Made by a program: the position numbers and the translations under genes
The notes under the pieces: model-generated
What the model saw: only the letters and a program-made list of their open reading frames with translations
What the model was told of the DNA's origin: nothing
Database searches by the model: none
NCBI RefSeq assembly: GCF_000355765.4
Contig: NZ_CP021106.3
Span: 2,637,137-2,701,136 of the forward strand
Length of the DNA stretch: 64,000 bases
Direction of reading: 5' to 3'
Source: Nitrosospira lacus
GTDB lineage: Bacteria; Pseudomonadota; Gammaproteobacteria; Burkholderiales; Nitrosomonadaceae
Shown here: positions 30,130 through 38,265 of the stretch, piece after piece
Layout of the letters: each line of letters begins with the position of its first letter
How positions within the stretch are numbered: the first letter of the stretch is position 1

Positions 30130-30807
30130 TTGAACAAAAATTTTCTCTCGCTCTGCCTTGCCACAGCGCTATGCATGTCCACTATGCTGCACGCCCTGCC
30201 CTTTGCGGATACCGTGGTCAGCTTCGTCGGAGGCAATGGTTTCGGGATTGACGATGGAATCGTCGATGGAGAGGGTATCGATGATCTGCGGGCGGTAACG
30301 GCCGCGATAAGAGCATTGGACGGGACAATAGTTGCCTTGGGTGGCGCCACGGGGGCTCCAGGTACCATCACCATGCATTTCAGTAGTGGCGAGGTGCTTG
30401 ACGGAACCGGTCCGGATCTCCGGTTTTTTGATACTTTCAGCTTCCTGGACGGATTCAGCCTGGACATCAGCGCTGATGGATCCAGCTTCACGCACGCATT
30501 TTCCCTTGCCGGAGATCTGCTGAATTTTTCATGCTCCCTCGCATTCCCGTGCGTTACGAATGTGGACATATCCAGTACGGGACTCAGCGCGATCAGCTAT
30601 CTCAGGATAACCGCCGCAGGCAACAGCGGACAAGGTTTCCCCGAAGCCTATACGCTTGATGCCGTGGAAGCGCTTAATTTTCGTTCCTCCATCGCCGTTT
30701 CCGAACCTGGGATACTTGCGCTGTTTGCCCTGGCTGCCGCCGCACTCATGGTCATACACCGCCGGAAAATATTGAAGAATCCTTTCCCAGGTTCTGAATA
30801 CATATGA
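30130..30807 (+). CDS. PEP-CTERM-like secreted protein with non-canonical sorting tag
   Basis: 225 residues starting at TTG 30130. Signal peptide (FLSLCLATALCMSTMLHA), a beta-rich mature part with many Asp and Gly (GIDDGIVDGEGIDDLRAV) and two cysteines, then a C-terminal tag SEPGILALFALAAAALMVIHRRK: a Glu-Pro pair, a hydrophobic stretch and an arginine/lysine cluster. This is the layout of PEP-CTERM exosortase substrates, although the usual Pro-Glu-Pro is Ser-Glu-Pro here. No exosortase gene lies in the window. The biological role is unknown; an extracellular matrix role is typical of the class. Confidence 0.7.
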   Translation: MNKNFLSLCLATALCMSTMLHALPFADTVVSFVGGNGFGIDDGIVDGEGIDDLRAVTAAIRALDGTIVALGGATGAPGTITMHFSSGEVLDGTGPDLRFFDTFSFLDGFSLDISADGSSFTHAFSLAGDLLNFSCSLAFPCVTNVDISSTGLSAISYLRITAAGNSGQGFPEAYTLDAVEALNFRSSIAVSEPGILALFALAAAALMVIHRRKILKNPFPGSEYI

Positions 30808-30832
30808 TAGATATTCTTTATTGGGAGAAATC

Positions 30833-31648
30833 ATGTCCATTTTTCGACTTCTTGCAGCTATATCGATCAGTCTGTGGTTAGCAGCGCTCAGCGGTTGCGC
30901 AACCACCACCGCGGGGGGCGCGGTGGGCGCGAACCGCTCTCAATTCATGCTTATTTCATCGGAACAATTGGAGCAAACAGCAGCGCAGGGTTACACCAAG
31001 ATGAAAGCGGACGCGATAGAAAAAGGTGCGCTGAACCAGGATAGCAAACTGCTGCAACGAGTACAGGCCATTGCCCGCAAGATCGAGCCACACACCGGCG
31101 TGTTCCGCCGGGATGCCCCCGGCTGGAAGTGGGAAGTCAATATAATTGATAGCAATGAGCTCAATGCCTTCTGCATGCCCGGCGGCAAGATCATGTTTTA
31201 TTCCGGGTTGATTAATCGCCTGAGACTGACTGATGAGGAGATTGCGGTCGTAATGGGGCATGAAATCGCCCATGCCTTGCGCGAGCACTCGCGTGAGCAG
31301 GTCTCCCAGGCGATCGCCGCACAGGCTGCGATGGGTGTTGGGTCGGCGGTGCTTGGCCTTAGCCAGAATGCAGCTCAGCTTGCCAACATTGGTTACGAAG
31401 CGCTGATAGCCACCCATTTTAGCCGTACCGACGAGGCAGAGGCCGATCGTATTGGTCTGGAACTGACCGCCCGTGCGGGCTATAACCCACGTGCCGGAAT
31501 AAGTTTGTGGCAAAAGATGATGAGCGCCAATAGCGGCTCGCGGCCCCCCGAATTTCTGAGCAGCCATCCAGCGGACTCGACCCGGGTTCAGCAGATCAAA
31601 TCACTGATGCCAATCGTTATGCCGCTCTATCAGGCTGCCCGCCACTGA
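30833..31648 (+). CDS. M48-family metalloprotease lipoprotein
   Basis: 271 residues from ATG 30833, preceded by GGGAGAAATC; a TTG twelve bases upstream is in frame but unneeded. A lipobox LSGC gives Cys22 as the lipidation site. The M48 zinc motif HEIAH (143-147, in VVMGHEIAHALREHS) and the third ligand Glu in DEAEADRIG are intact, and the C-terminal FLSSHPADSTRVQQI is typical of the BepA/LoiP-like group. It probably sits in the outer or inner membrane facing the periplasm and degrades misassembled envelope proteins. Confidence 0.93.
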   Translation: MSIFRLLAAISISLWLAALSGCATTTAGGAVGANRSQFMLISSEQLEQTAAQGYTKMKADAIEKGALNQDSKLLQRVQAIARKIEPHTGVFRRDAPGWKWEVNIIDSNELNAFCMPGGKIMFYSGLINRLRLTDEEIAVVMGHEIAHALREHSREQVSQAIAAQAAMGVGSAVLGLSQNAAQLANIGYEALIATHFSRTDEAEADRIGLELTARAGYNPRAGISLWQKMMSANSGSRPPEFLSSHPADSTRVQQIKSLMPIVMPLYQAARH

Positions 31649-31846
31649 AGTTGAGCGCTATGGCGGCGGTTGTATGTAAAAATTCCGTAATCGTCTTTAG
31701 TTATCGCCTTTAATTCTTGCGGTATGAATTTGAGTTTACAAGTAACCGACCCGATCAAGCTAAATCGGACACATAGTCTCTCGGGTTCAGGCACTGCCGC
31801 TGGCGTCAAGATTATATTAATAGTATTTTGCAACCAATCACGTTGC

Positions 31847-33250
31847 CTATAACCCGGAAGGATAAGTTTCATCCATTTCGCCCGGTCTTTTATGGGCGAA
31901 CGATGGCAATGGCCTCACGGCTTCTGTTTCATCAATATGAATCATGAAATCAAATTGCCGTGGCAGGGATGTATGGAAATAGTGGCTCATGCGCTCTGTT
32001 TCAGGCCGATAAATGACGCCGATGGCACGCTGCAATCTCTCGTCTGCCAGCATGTAGGCGGCTTCGCTTTTTCCCCGTAAATCGAACAAGAATCGCCGCT
32101 TTTCGAGACGCGAGAAAATTTCTTCATAACTGCCGGGCAGCGGCTCCCGGATCGTCTTTGTTTCCGCCGGTCCGTCCCAGTCTGAAGCCGCCGTCACCGT
32201 ACCACGGCTGGTCGAGAATCCAACACGAAGCCCCCCGTTCCCGTATTTTTCACTGACTAATTGGCCGATATTGATTTCGCCGCGACGCCCCATATCGGTT
32301 GCCGCCGCGTTGCCCACATGAGAATTATGTGCCCAGACCACGATTCGTGCTTCCCGCCCTTGCTGCATACCCAGATGGGCGGCAAGTTTTTCCAGCGTTT
32401 CGAACATGTGGCGATCCCGCAGGTTCCATGTGTTGGGTCGTCCCCTGAACATGGCACGATAGTATTCCTCGGCATTTTTTACCAGTTCGGCATTCTGTCG
32501 TGCCGAAAAATACTCATTTCCGGCAAAGGCACCTTCTCGCTCGATATAGGACCGTGCCTTCTGTTGCAATTGGATGAGCTGGATAATGACTTCCCGCTCG
32601 CAGGAATCCCATCGTCCCGATGCAATGGCATAACCATATGCTTGTGGATCATTGATGAACTGGCCAAAACAGGCATAACGCGCGCGCGCAGCTGCAGCTT
32701 CCTTCGGGTCGATTTTGTCCAGATAGGCAAGAACCGCCTGCATCGAGGTCGTCATGCTATACAAATCAAGACCATAGAAACCAATTGGTTGCGTCCGGCC
32801 TATCCGATCCTGGTAACCCCCACTTGCTCCATTATAATCGTGCAGCCATTCGACAAATGCCTGAACCTCGGCATTACGCCACATCCAGGTAGGGAACCGC
32901 TCAAAGCCCGATAAAGCCGAGTCTGCTTCCATATCCCCCAACTGCTGCGGTTGACCCGATACATAACGATGAACCCTGTAAGCGTCCGGCCAGTCAGCTT
33001 CAACGGCAATAGCATTAAAGCCTTCTTCTTGGATGAGGCGCCGGGTAATCTCAGCGCGAATCCGGTAAAACTCCATCGTGCCATGAGTGGCTTCACCGAT
33101 CAGGACGAATATTTTTCTTTTTGTATTGCCTGAAGCATCCCCCCGGACCGCCTGTATTATCGCATCATAGTCATTCTCGAAACCCGGCAGGGGCTGAGCC
33201 TGTGTTTCCAGCGCGTCAGCCAGTTTATGATCAAAATCGAGGCCAGGCAT
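31847..33250 (-). CDS. Erythromycin-esterase-family protein
   Basis: 467 residues. The family motifs are present: VLIGEATHGTMEFYRIRAEI (Glu and His of the putative catalytic site), AVEADWPDAYRVHRYV and later VWAHNSHVGNAA. Despite the name, most relatives do not confer macrolide resistance; the natural substrate is unknown. It is the last gene of a minus-strand set with an alpha/beta hydrolase and a phosphoribosyltransferase, a grouping often seen together, but the phosphoribosyltransferase here is a remnant. Confidence 0.92.
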   Translation of the reverse strand: MPGLDFDHKLADALETQAQPLPGFENDYDAIIQAVRGDASGNTKRKIFVLIGEATHGTMEFYRIRAEITRRLIQEEGFNAIAVEADWPDAYRVHRYVSGQPQQLGDMEADSALSGFERFPTWMWRNAEVQAFVEWLHDYNGASGGYQDRIGRTQPIGFYGLDLYSMTTSMQAVLAYLDKIDPKEAAAARARYACFGQFINDPQAYGYAIASGRWDSCEREVIIQLIQLQQKARSYIEREGAFAGNEYFSARQNAELVKNAEEYYRAMFRGRPNTWNLRDRHMFETLEKLAAHLGMQQGREARIVVWAHNSHVGNAAATDMGRRGEINIGQLVSEKYGNGGLRVGFSTSRGTVTAASDWDGPAETKTIREPLPGSYEEIFSRLEKRRFLFDLRGKSEAAYMLADERLQRAIGVIYRPETERMSHYFHTSLPRQFDFMIHIDETEAVRPLPSFAHKRPGEMDETYPSGL

Positions 33251-33298
33251 ACTATGCGCCCTCCTTCATTCTGGGGAATAGCCAGTTTCATCGAATAA

Positions 33299-33562
33299 TC
33301 ACGATATAGGAGGCCGCCCGGCGTTTGTAGTGACTTGATTTAGAAGCGCCAGCACATCCTCATCCGGTGTCCGGGAAAAATCGTCGGATCATTTTCCGCT
33401 CCGCGCCAGCTCTTCCTGTCCCGGCACACCAAGCTTGCGGATCAACCATAGATCCATCGGCACAATAAGAATATTGCTTCTGCCGGCATGGCCGGAGAGC
33501 GCATTCGTAAGTTGCTTCCCCGCTTCTGGTCTGTTTGAAAAGCGATGAAAGACAGCCGTCAT
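33299..33562 (-). pseudogene. Decayed phosphoribosyltransferase gene
   Basis: Three conserved blocks of the family remain in one frame on the minus strand: an N-terminal FHRFSNRPEAGKQLTNAL from ATG 33562, then DLWLIRKLGVPGQEELA, and after an in-frame TGA (33391-33389) the C-terminal DDFSRTPDEDVLALLNQ (33385-33335). The PRGGVPVA-type segment between blocks one and two (about 20 residues) and the whole PRPP-binding core between blocks two and three (about 130 residues, including the VDDGLATG-type motif) are missing. The remnant sits between the alpha/beta hydrolase and the erythromycin-esterase gene, its usual neighbours. An intact family member would be near 210-230 residues. Confidence 0.8.
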
Positions 33563-33578
33563 CCGGTTGATCTCTCGG

Positions 33579-34250
33579 CTATTCCAAGTGATCGCGAAAC
33601 CATTGGGCCGCCAGAAGCGCAGCGGCTTCAAGCGTGCCGGATTCTTCAAACAAATGCGTTGCGTTCGGCACGACTTCCAGTTTTGATTGGGCATTGAGCT
33701 GCGCCAGTGCCCATTTATTGAGATCCAGAACCTGGGGATCGTTTTCTCCGACGATAAGCAGTACGGGCGCCATAACCTCCCGCAGATAATCCCCAGCCAG
33801 ATCCGGTCTGCCGCCACGTGAGACGACCGCCATGATATTTTCCGGACGCCGGGCTGCGGCAATCAACGCGGCGCCAGCTCCTGTACTGGCACCGAACCAT
33901 CCAATTTTAAAATGGCACGTCTGAGCTTGACTTTGCAACCAAGCCGCGATATCAACCAATCTGCCCGCCAGCATTGGAATATCGAAACGCAGATGCCGCG
34001 TCCGCAAATCAATGACCTCTTCTTCTTCCGTAAGCAGATCAGCAAGGAGTGTTGCAAATCCATACCTATTCAGTGTTTCCGCGACATAACGGTTTCGTGT
34101 ACTGTGCCGGCTGCTGCCGCTCCCATGCGCAAATGCAATAATGGCTTTCGCACCCGCTGGTATAGCCAGATCCGCACTCAACAGCACACCACCCGCCGGT
34201 ATACGTAGCGCTGTGGTCTCGGGAGTATCGTGTAGCGGACGGATGGGCAT
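33579..34250 (-). CDS. Alpha/beta hydrolase, dienelactone-hydrolase-like
   Basis: 223 residues from ATG 34250; an upstream in-frame extension to 34307 is not conserved-looking. Catalytic-triad candidates are the Ser of GASTGAG, the Asp of GENDPQ and the His of ATHLF. The N-terminal HGSGSSRHSTRN provides the oxyanion region typical of this subgroup, which usually neighbours or is fused to a phosphoribosyltransferase. The substrate is unknown. It lies 16 bases upstream of the decayed phosphoribosyltransferase on the same strand. Confidence 0.9.
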   Translation of the reverse strand: MPIRPLHDTPETTALRIPAGGVLLSADLAIPAGAKAIIAFAHGSGSSRHSTRNRYVAETLNRYGFATLLADLLTEEEEVIDLRTRHLRFDIPMLAGRLVDIAAWLQSQAQTCHFKIGWFGASTGAGAALIAAARRPENIMAVVSRGGRPDLAGDYLREVMAPVLLIVGENDPQVLDLNKWALAQLNAQSKLEVVPNATHLFEESGTLEAAALLAAQWFRDHLE

Positions 34251-34563
34251 AGGATTTTTACACTCCCAGTTTGATGAGCCAGACAAAGTAATCACAGCCC
34301 CTATCAATTAACGACGTTTTACTAATTACACTACTACAATAGCATAACTGTGAGGGAGTTCCCGGGGGATTTCCGTGCGATTCCGAACATAGCCGGATGT
34401 TTCTTAACACGGGACCAACGTTGGAACCGGCTGGATATTCCGGCCACAAAATAAGATTGAGTCTGCTTTATCAGGTAAAAATTACGGAAATTGTCACCGC
34501 CTCGTACTATGATGAAAACGGGGAACGGATCCTTCTTCAATTCTTTATAGGAGCAGGTAAAAA
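34251..34563. other. Divergent intergenic region
   Basis: About 310 bases between the divergent hydrolase and LodA-like genes. Promoters for both should lie here, but no clear -35/-10 pair was found. The only solid element is the ribosome-binding site AGGAG at about 34549-34553 for the LodA-like gene. Two AT-rich patches (34310-34345 and 34450-34500) are present. No gene is supported. Confidence 0.4.
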
Positions 34564-36129
34564 ATGAAAACGATTTACCGGATTTACCCGGCGATAGGAA
34601 TCGCGCGGATAGGGAATAGCGAGACCGGCTATTTTCTGGGTCCCGAATCTCCAGGTATTGTTCCGGAGGGACCCTATCGTGACAGTTCATCATCCGGAAA
34701 AATAAAACCGCAGGGTGTCCGGTTCCGAATCTATAAATTCACTCGGGATGAGTTTGGCAAGGAAATGCTAAACAACGAAGTTGTGCTGGATAAGAAGACA
34801 AAAATCATGTGGAGCGTTCATCTTGTCAACCGCAAAGCGGCGGGTGGAAACTTTCCCCCAGGGGGTTCGTCTTCTTCCCCGCGAAACACCGGCTATGACC
34901 GCGCCGGATTAGTCGTGGATGCTTCGTTACAATTAATATCCGGAAAAAACAAAACCGCTATATCGTTGAATGGAGAAATCAATTTTATACGAAACGGTAA
35001 CATCGAAGGCAGCGAAAAGATTGCGCTTGGGCGGCTCCTGACCGATGAAAAAGGGCGACTCATTGTTGTTGGCGGTCCCGGTAAATCAGGCTCTCCCACC
35101 GGCCGGGGCTTGGATAGTTTCGCCAACAACGATGGGTGGTATGACGGCGTTTCCGATGGTCCGGTGAGCGCTGTGGTGGAAATCGACGGTGAACCACCTA
35201 TCACGGCGGAAGGGGGTGCGTGGGTTGTTGTCGCTCCTCCGTCGTATGCCCCAGGGATCGAAAATGTAACCACATGGTACGATCAGGCTCTAAATGTCGC
35301 CGTAAAGAATTTCTCTCCGCATCTCGTAAAAGATGTGCCGTCATTTACGCGCGATATCTATCCCATATTGAAGCGGACAGTGCTGCTACACTGGGTGGTC
35401 GAACAGGAAAACCGTCATCATGGCAGCGCGGGAAATTTCTTGAATCCTGCACGGCTAAACAAACTCATAGACAAGACCGAAAGTGGAAAATCCGCACGTG
35501 AAGCGGTTTTTAAGTGGCTGATGAAACCCAATACCCATGTTGACCCCAATACCCCACCGCCACAACTACCTCCGGCCATGCCGAAAGTGAATAGCGGCCT
35601 GGATCCCGATAACCCCGAGCGCGGCGAATATACCGCACTGACGGAGCATCAGTATGCAATGATGGAAAAATGGTCGCAGGGTAAATTCCACGCCGACTGG
35701 ACCGCCGAGCCTGCAGCCGTTCCATTCGATGAATTGCCGCTGGAACAGAAGCCCGATGCCTTGACACGGGCATCATTGGAAGGGTGTATTGGCGCGCCCT
35801 TTTTCCCCGGTATAGAAGTAACGTATGTGATCGCGCAGGCCGCAACCTACGAAGCACCGTTTCGAATCAAGCATACCCTCCCCCCTGGTTTTCTGACTGA
35901 GCGCATGGCATTGCCATGGCAGGCTGATTTTCTGGCGTGCGGTGAGCTATGGTGGCCCGCTCAGCGCCCCGTCGATGTCGTCACCGCATCGGGGCAGATT
36001 CAGTCATTCTCGCGAGGCATACAAGACTATGGGGATATGGTCCGGTGGTGGACGGAGCTTGGCTTTATTGTAAAGAAAGGCGAAAAATTTGTTGAGGACG
36101 AACGTAATCCCATCGATGGCCAGTCTTAA
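34564..36129 (+). CDS. LodA/GoxA-like oxidase with putative CTQ cofactor
   Basis: 521 residues. The N-terminal YRIYPAIGIARIGNS and the central WVVVAPPSYAPGIENVTTWYDQ are signatures of the family of L-lysine epsilon-oxidase LodA and glycine oxidase GoxA, which use a cysteine tryptophylquinone made from a Cys and a Trp of the chain. The candidates are Cys408 in ASLEGCIGAPFFPGIE and Trp463 or Trp464 in ACGELWWPAQRP. No signal peptide is seen. LodB, the flavoprotein usually adjacent and needed for cofactor formation, is not next to it or elsewhere in the window. The protein is shorter than LodA itself (about 700 residues). Substrate is unknown. Confidence 0.82.
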   Translation: MKTIYRIYPAIGIARIGNSETGYFLGPESPGIVPEGPYRDSSSSGKIKPQGVRFRIYKFTRDEFGKEMLNNEVVLDKKTKIMWSVHLVNRKAAGGNFPPGGSSSSPRNTGYDRAGLVVDASLQLISGKNKTAISLNGEINFIRNGNIEGSEKIALGRLLTDEKGRLIVVGGPGKSGSPTGRGLDSFANNDGWYDGVSDGPVSAVVEIDGEPPITAEGGAWVVVAPPSYAPGIENVTTWYDQALNVAVKNFSPHLVKDVPSFTRDIYPILKRTVLLHWVVEQENRHHGSAGNFLNPARLNKLIDKTESGKSAREAVFKWLMKPNTHVDPNTPPPQLPPAMPKVNSGLDPDNPERGEYTALTEHQYAMMEKWSQGKFHADWTAEPAAVPFDELPLEQKPDALTRASLEGCIGAPFFPGIEVTYVIAQAATYEAPFRIKHTLPPGFLTERMALPWQADFLACGELWWPAQRPVDVVTASGQIQSFSRGIQDYGDMVRWWTELGFIVKKGEKFVEDERNPIDGQS

Positions 36130-36143
36130 ACCAAATGTAAAGA

Positions 36144-37517
36144 TCACCCTTGAGGCTGTTTGAAAATGGCGGGGTCAAGCTGATATCTTTGGAGAAGCTT
36201 ATAGAATTCGGTGCGATTACGTTTGGCAAGACGCGCGGCCTGGGTCACATTGCCACCTGTGATTTTCAGCACGCGCACCAGATAATCTCTCTCGAAGCTC
36301 TTGCGCGCATCCTCGAAAGAAACGAGTTGCTCCTCCTCCTTGTGCATGGCATCGTATACCAGCACCGGTGAAATCAGCGGGGCGGTACTCAAGACGACGC
36401 ACTGCTCCACAACATTCATGAGTTGCCTCACGTTTCCGGGCCATGAAGCGGCTACCATCATTTCCATTGCCTCGGGTGAGAATCCATTGATATTCTTGTC
36501 GTATTTGACAGAAAATATACCCAGGAAATGATTCGCCAGCAAAGGAATGTCTTCCCGCCGTTGCGATAAGACCGGAATGGTTAACGCCACGACATCCAGT
36601 CTGTAATAGAGGTCTTCCCGAAAACTGCCGTTAGCGATTTCAGCCTTGAGATCACGATGAGTAGCGGAAATGATACGAACATCCACAGGGATTGTCTGCA
36701 TGGATCCGACCGGTCGCACTTGCCTTTCCTGGAGAACGCGCAATAATTTGACTTGAAGCAAAAGCGGCATGTCTCCGATCTCATCCAGGAACAACGTCCC
36801 TCTTTCCGCCAGCTGCAATAAACCCTTGTGATCCCTGACAGCGCCCGTGAACGCTCCCTTGACGTGTCCGAACAACTCGGATTCCAGCAATTGTTCCGGA
36901 ATCGCTGCACAATTTATAGCCACAAACGGATGATGACGACGCTTGGATGCTTCGTGTATGGCGTGAGCAAACAATTCCTTGCCAACTCCGCTCTCGCCAT
37001 AAATCAGCACACTTGCGTCCCCTTCCGCTACCAGTCCCGCCTTGGTGAGAAGATCCTCCATTACCGCACTTTGCGTAATAATGGCTTTGGACCACGATGC
37101 TTGTGACGTCTCATTCTGTCCCGCGGCACCGGGGACAAGCCTGAGAGCTTGACTAATGTTGGCCAGCAGTGTCTTGCTGTCAAAAGGTTTGGCAAGATAG
37201 CCGAATACACCCCGCTGAACAGCCGCCACCGCATCGGGAATAGTCCCATGCGCGGTCAGAATTATCACTGGCAATGTGGGTAGCGTACGATGAATTTGTT
37301 CGAATAGCGCCATCCCGTCCATGCCACTCATCTTCATATCGCTTATGACGAGTTGGGGGCGTGACACGTCCAGATAATTAAGCGCCGCCTCCGCGCTTTG
37401 CACAGCTTCCGTTTTATAGCCGGCGGCCGTAAGCCGTATCGTGAGTAACTCAAGCAGATCGGTATCATCATCGACAATTAGGATTCGTGGCTTGGAGTCA
37501 GGTATGTTTTTACTCAA
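36144..37517 (-). CDS. glrR: Sigma-54-dependent response regulator, GlrR-like
   Basis: 457 residues with a proposed TTG start at 37517 preceded by AGGATTGCAAAC; the frame runs to 37703 but the extra part is not conserved. Domains: receiver (Asp in LVISDMKMSGMDG), AAA+ domain with Walker A GESGVGKE, the sigma-54 contact loop GAFTGA, Walker B GTLFLDEIGDM, and a C-terminal Fis-type helix-turn-helix (GGNVTQAARLAKRNRTEFYKLL). It should activate sigma-54 promoters when phosphorylated by the GlrK-like kinase at 38262-39773. In enterobacteria this pair controls glmY and rpoE; the local target is not visible. Confidence 0.93.
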   Translation of the reverse strand: MSKNIPDSKPRILIVDDDTDLLELLTIRLTAAGYKTEAVQSAEAALNYLDVSRPQLVISDMKMSGMDGMALFEQIHRTLPTLPVIILTAHGTIPDAVAAVQRGVFGYLAKPFDSKTLLANISQALRLVPGAAGQNETSQASWSKAIITQSAVMEDLLTKAGLVAEGDASVLIYGESGVGKELFAHAIHEASKRRHHPFVAINCAAIPEQLLESELFGHVKGAFTGAVRDHKGLLQLAERGTLFLDEIGDMPLLLQVKLLRVLQERQVRPVGSMQTIPVDVRIISATHRDLKAEIANGSFREDLYYRLDVVALTIPVLSQRREDIPLLANHFLGIFSVKYDKNINGFSPEAMEMMVAASWPGNVRQLMNVVEQCVVLSTAPLISPVLVYDAMHKEEEQLVSFEDARKSFERDYLVRVLKITGGNVTQAARLAKRNRTEFYKLLQRYQLDPAIFKQPQG

Positions 37518-37731
37518 GTTTGCAATCCTAAATCCGCGGTTGAATGGGGCGAAGTGTGTAATTTTGGGGATATGGGGTAAAGTGCGCCCGCGCAGGCGGG
37601 CCAGCACCCTCCGCTGCCCTGCTGTGCGGGAAACCGCAAATCCCCAGCGAAACTCAAGCAGCGTGAGAAGTCTTTGTGGATCATGGTACCAAACATGACA
37701 CATGAGCGATCAACTGTAGGATTCAAGATTG

Positions 37732-38265
37732 TTACGGTTCCCTGAGAATAAGATTTTTTTCCATGCTTTTAATGGCTTCAATCTGGTTTTGTAATGTTTC
37801 CACGCGTTTTTGCTCTTCCTTCAATTTTAATGCCAGCTCATCCACGCTATTATTTAGCCGTTGCTGTTCCGTTAGCAGTGACGCAAGCAGGTTTCTGAAA
37901 CTCTGCAAACCCGTTGCCGGCTTCACATCGCGTGGCCATTCATTTAGCAGATAAAGCGCCGAGGTGGTGTCGCGGAAAGGAGTGTTGGGCAACATAAGAA
38001 GCAATATCAGTCTGGCCCGATTTGCATCACTTTTGTTTTGTACGAAATTCTGTTTTACCCTGTCGTATACGCGAGCAAGTTCCGCCGGTGGCTGCTTACG
38101 CAAAGTATCATAATATTGCATCAGATCTTCCATCTGACCGGTGACGATCAAGTCGAACGGCAGCGGCCCTGCAGGTTGCCGATTTCCAGGAACTGTGGAA
38201 CAGGCGGCTAGCAACGCCAATACAGCCACCGGCAGAATCCAGAGTTTTCTGCGTGCGCTACTCAT
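37732..38265 (-). CDS. qseG: QseG-like outer-membrane lipoprotein
   Basis: 177 residues with a lipobox LLAAC (Cys22) and a C-terminal coiled coil (EQQRLNNSVDELALKLKEEQKRVETLQNQIEAI). It overlaps the stop of the kinase gene by four bases and precedes the regulator, exactly the glrK-qseG-glrR order of other proteobacteria, where the lipoprotein tunes kinase activity. Sequence similarity to QseG is weak by eye, so the name rests mostly on context. Confidence 0.75.
   Translation of the reverse strand: MSSARRKLWILPVAVLALLAACSTVPGNRQPAGPLPFDLIVTGQMEDLMQYYDTLRKQPPAELARVYDRVKQNFVQNKSDANRARLILLLMLPNTPFRDTTSALYLLNEWPRDVKPATGLQSFRNLLASLLTEQQRLNNSVDELALKLKEEQKRVETLQNQIEAIKSMEKNLILREP

Noticed and set aside
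31649-31872. Minus-strand frame with a tail reading YNRRHS, reminiscent of transposase ends
   Set aside because: Only a few residues resemble IS3-type sequences, the frame ends inside the M48 gene and no inverted repeats or further transposase motifs are visible.
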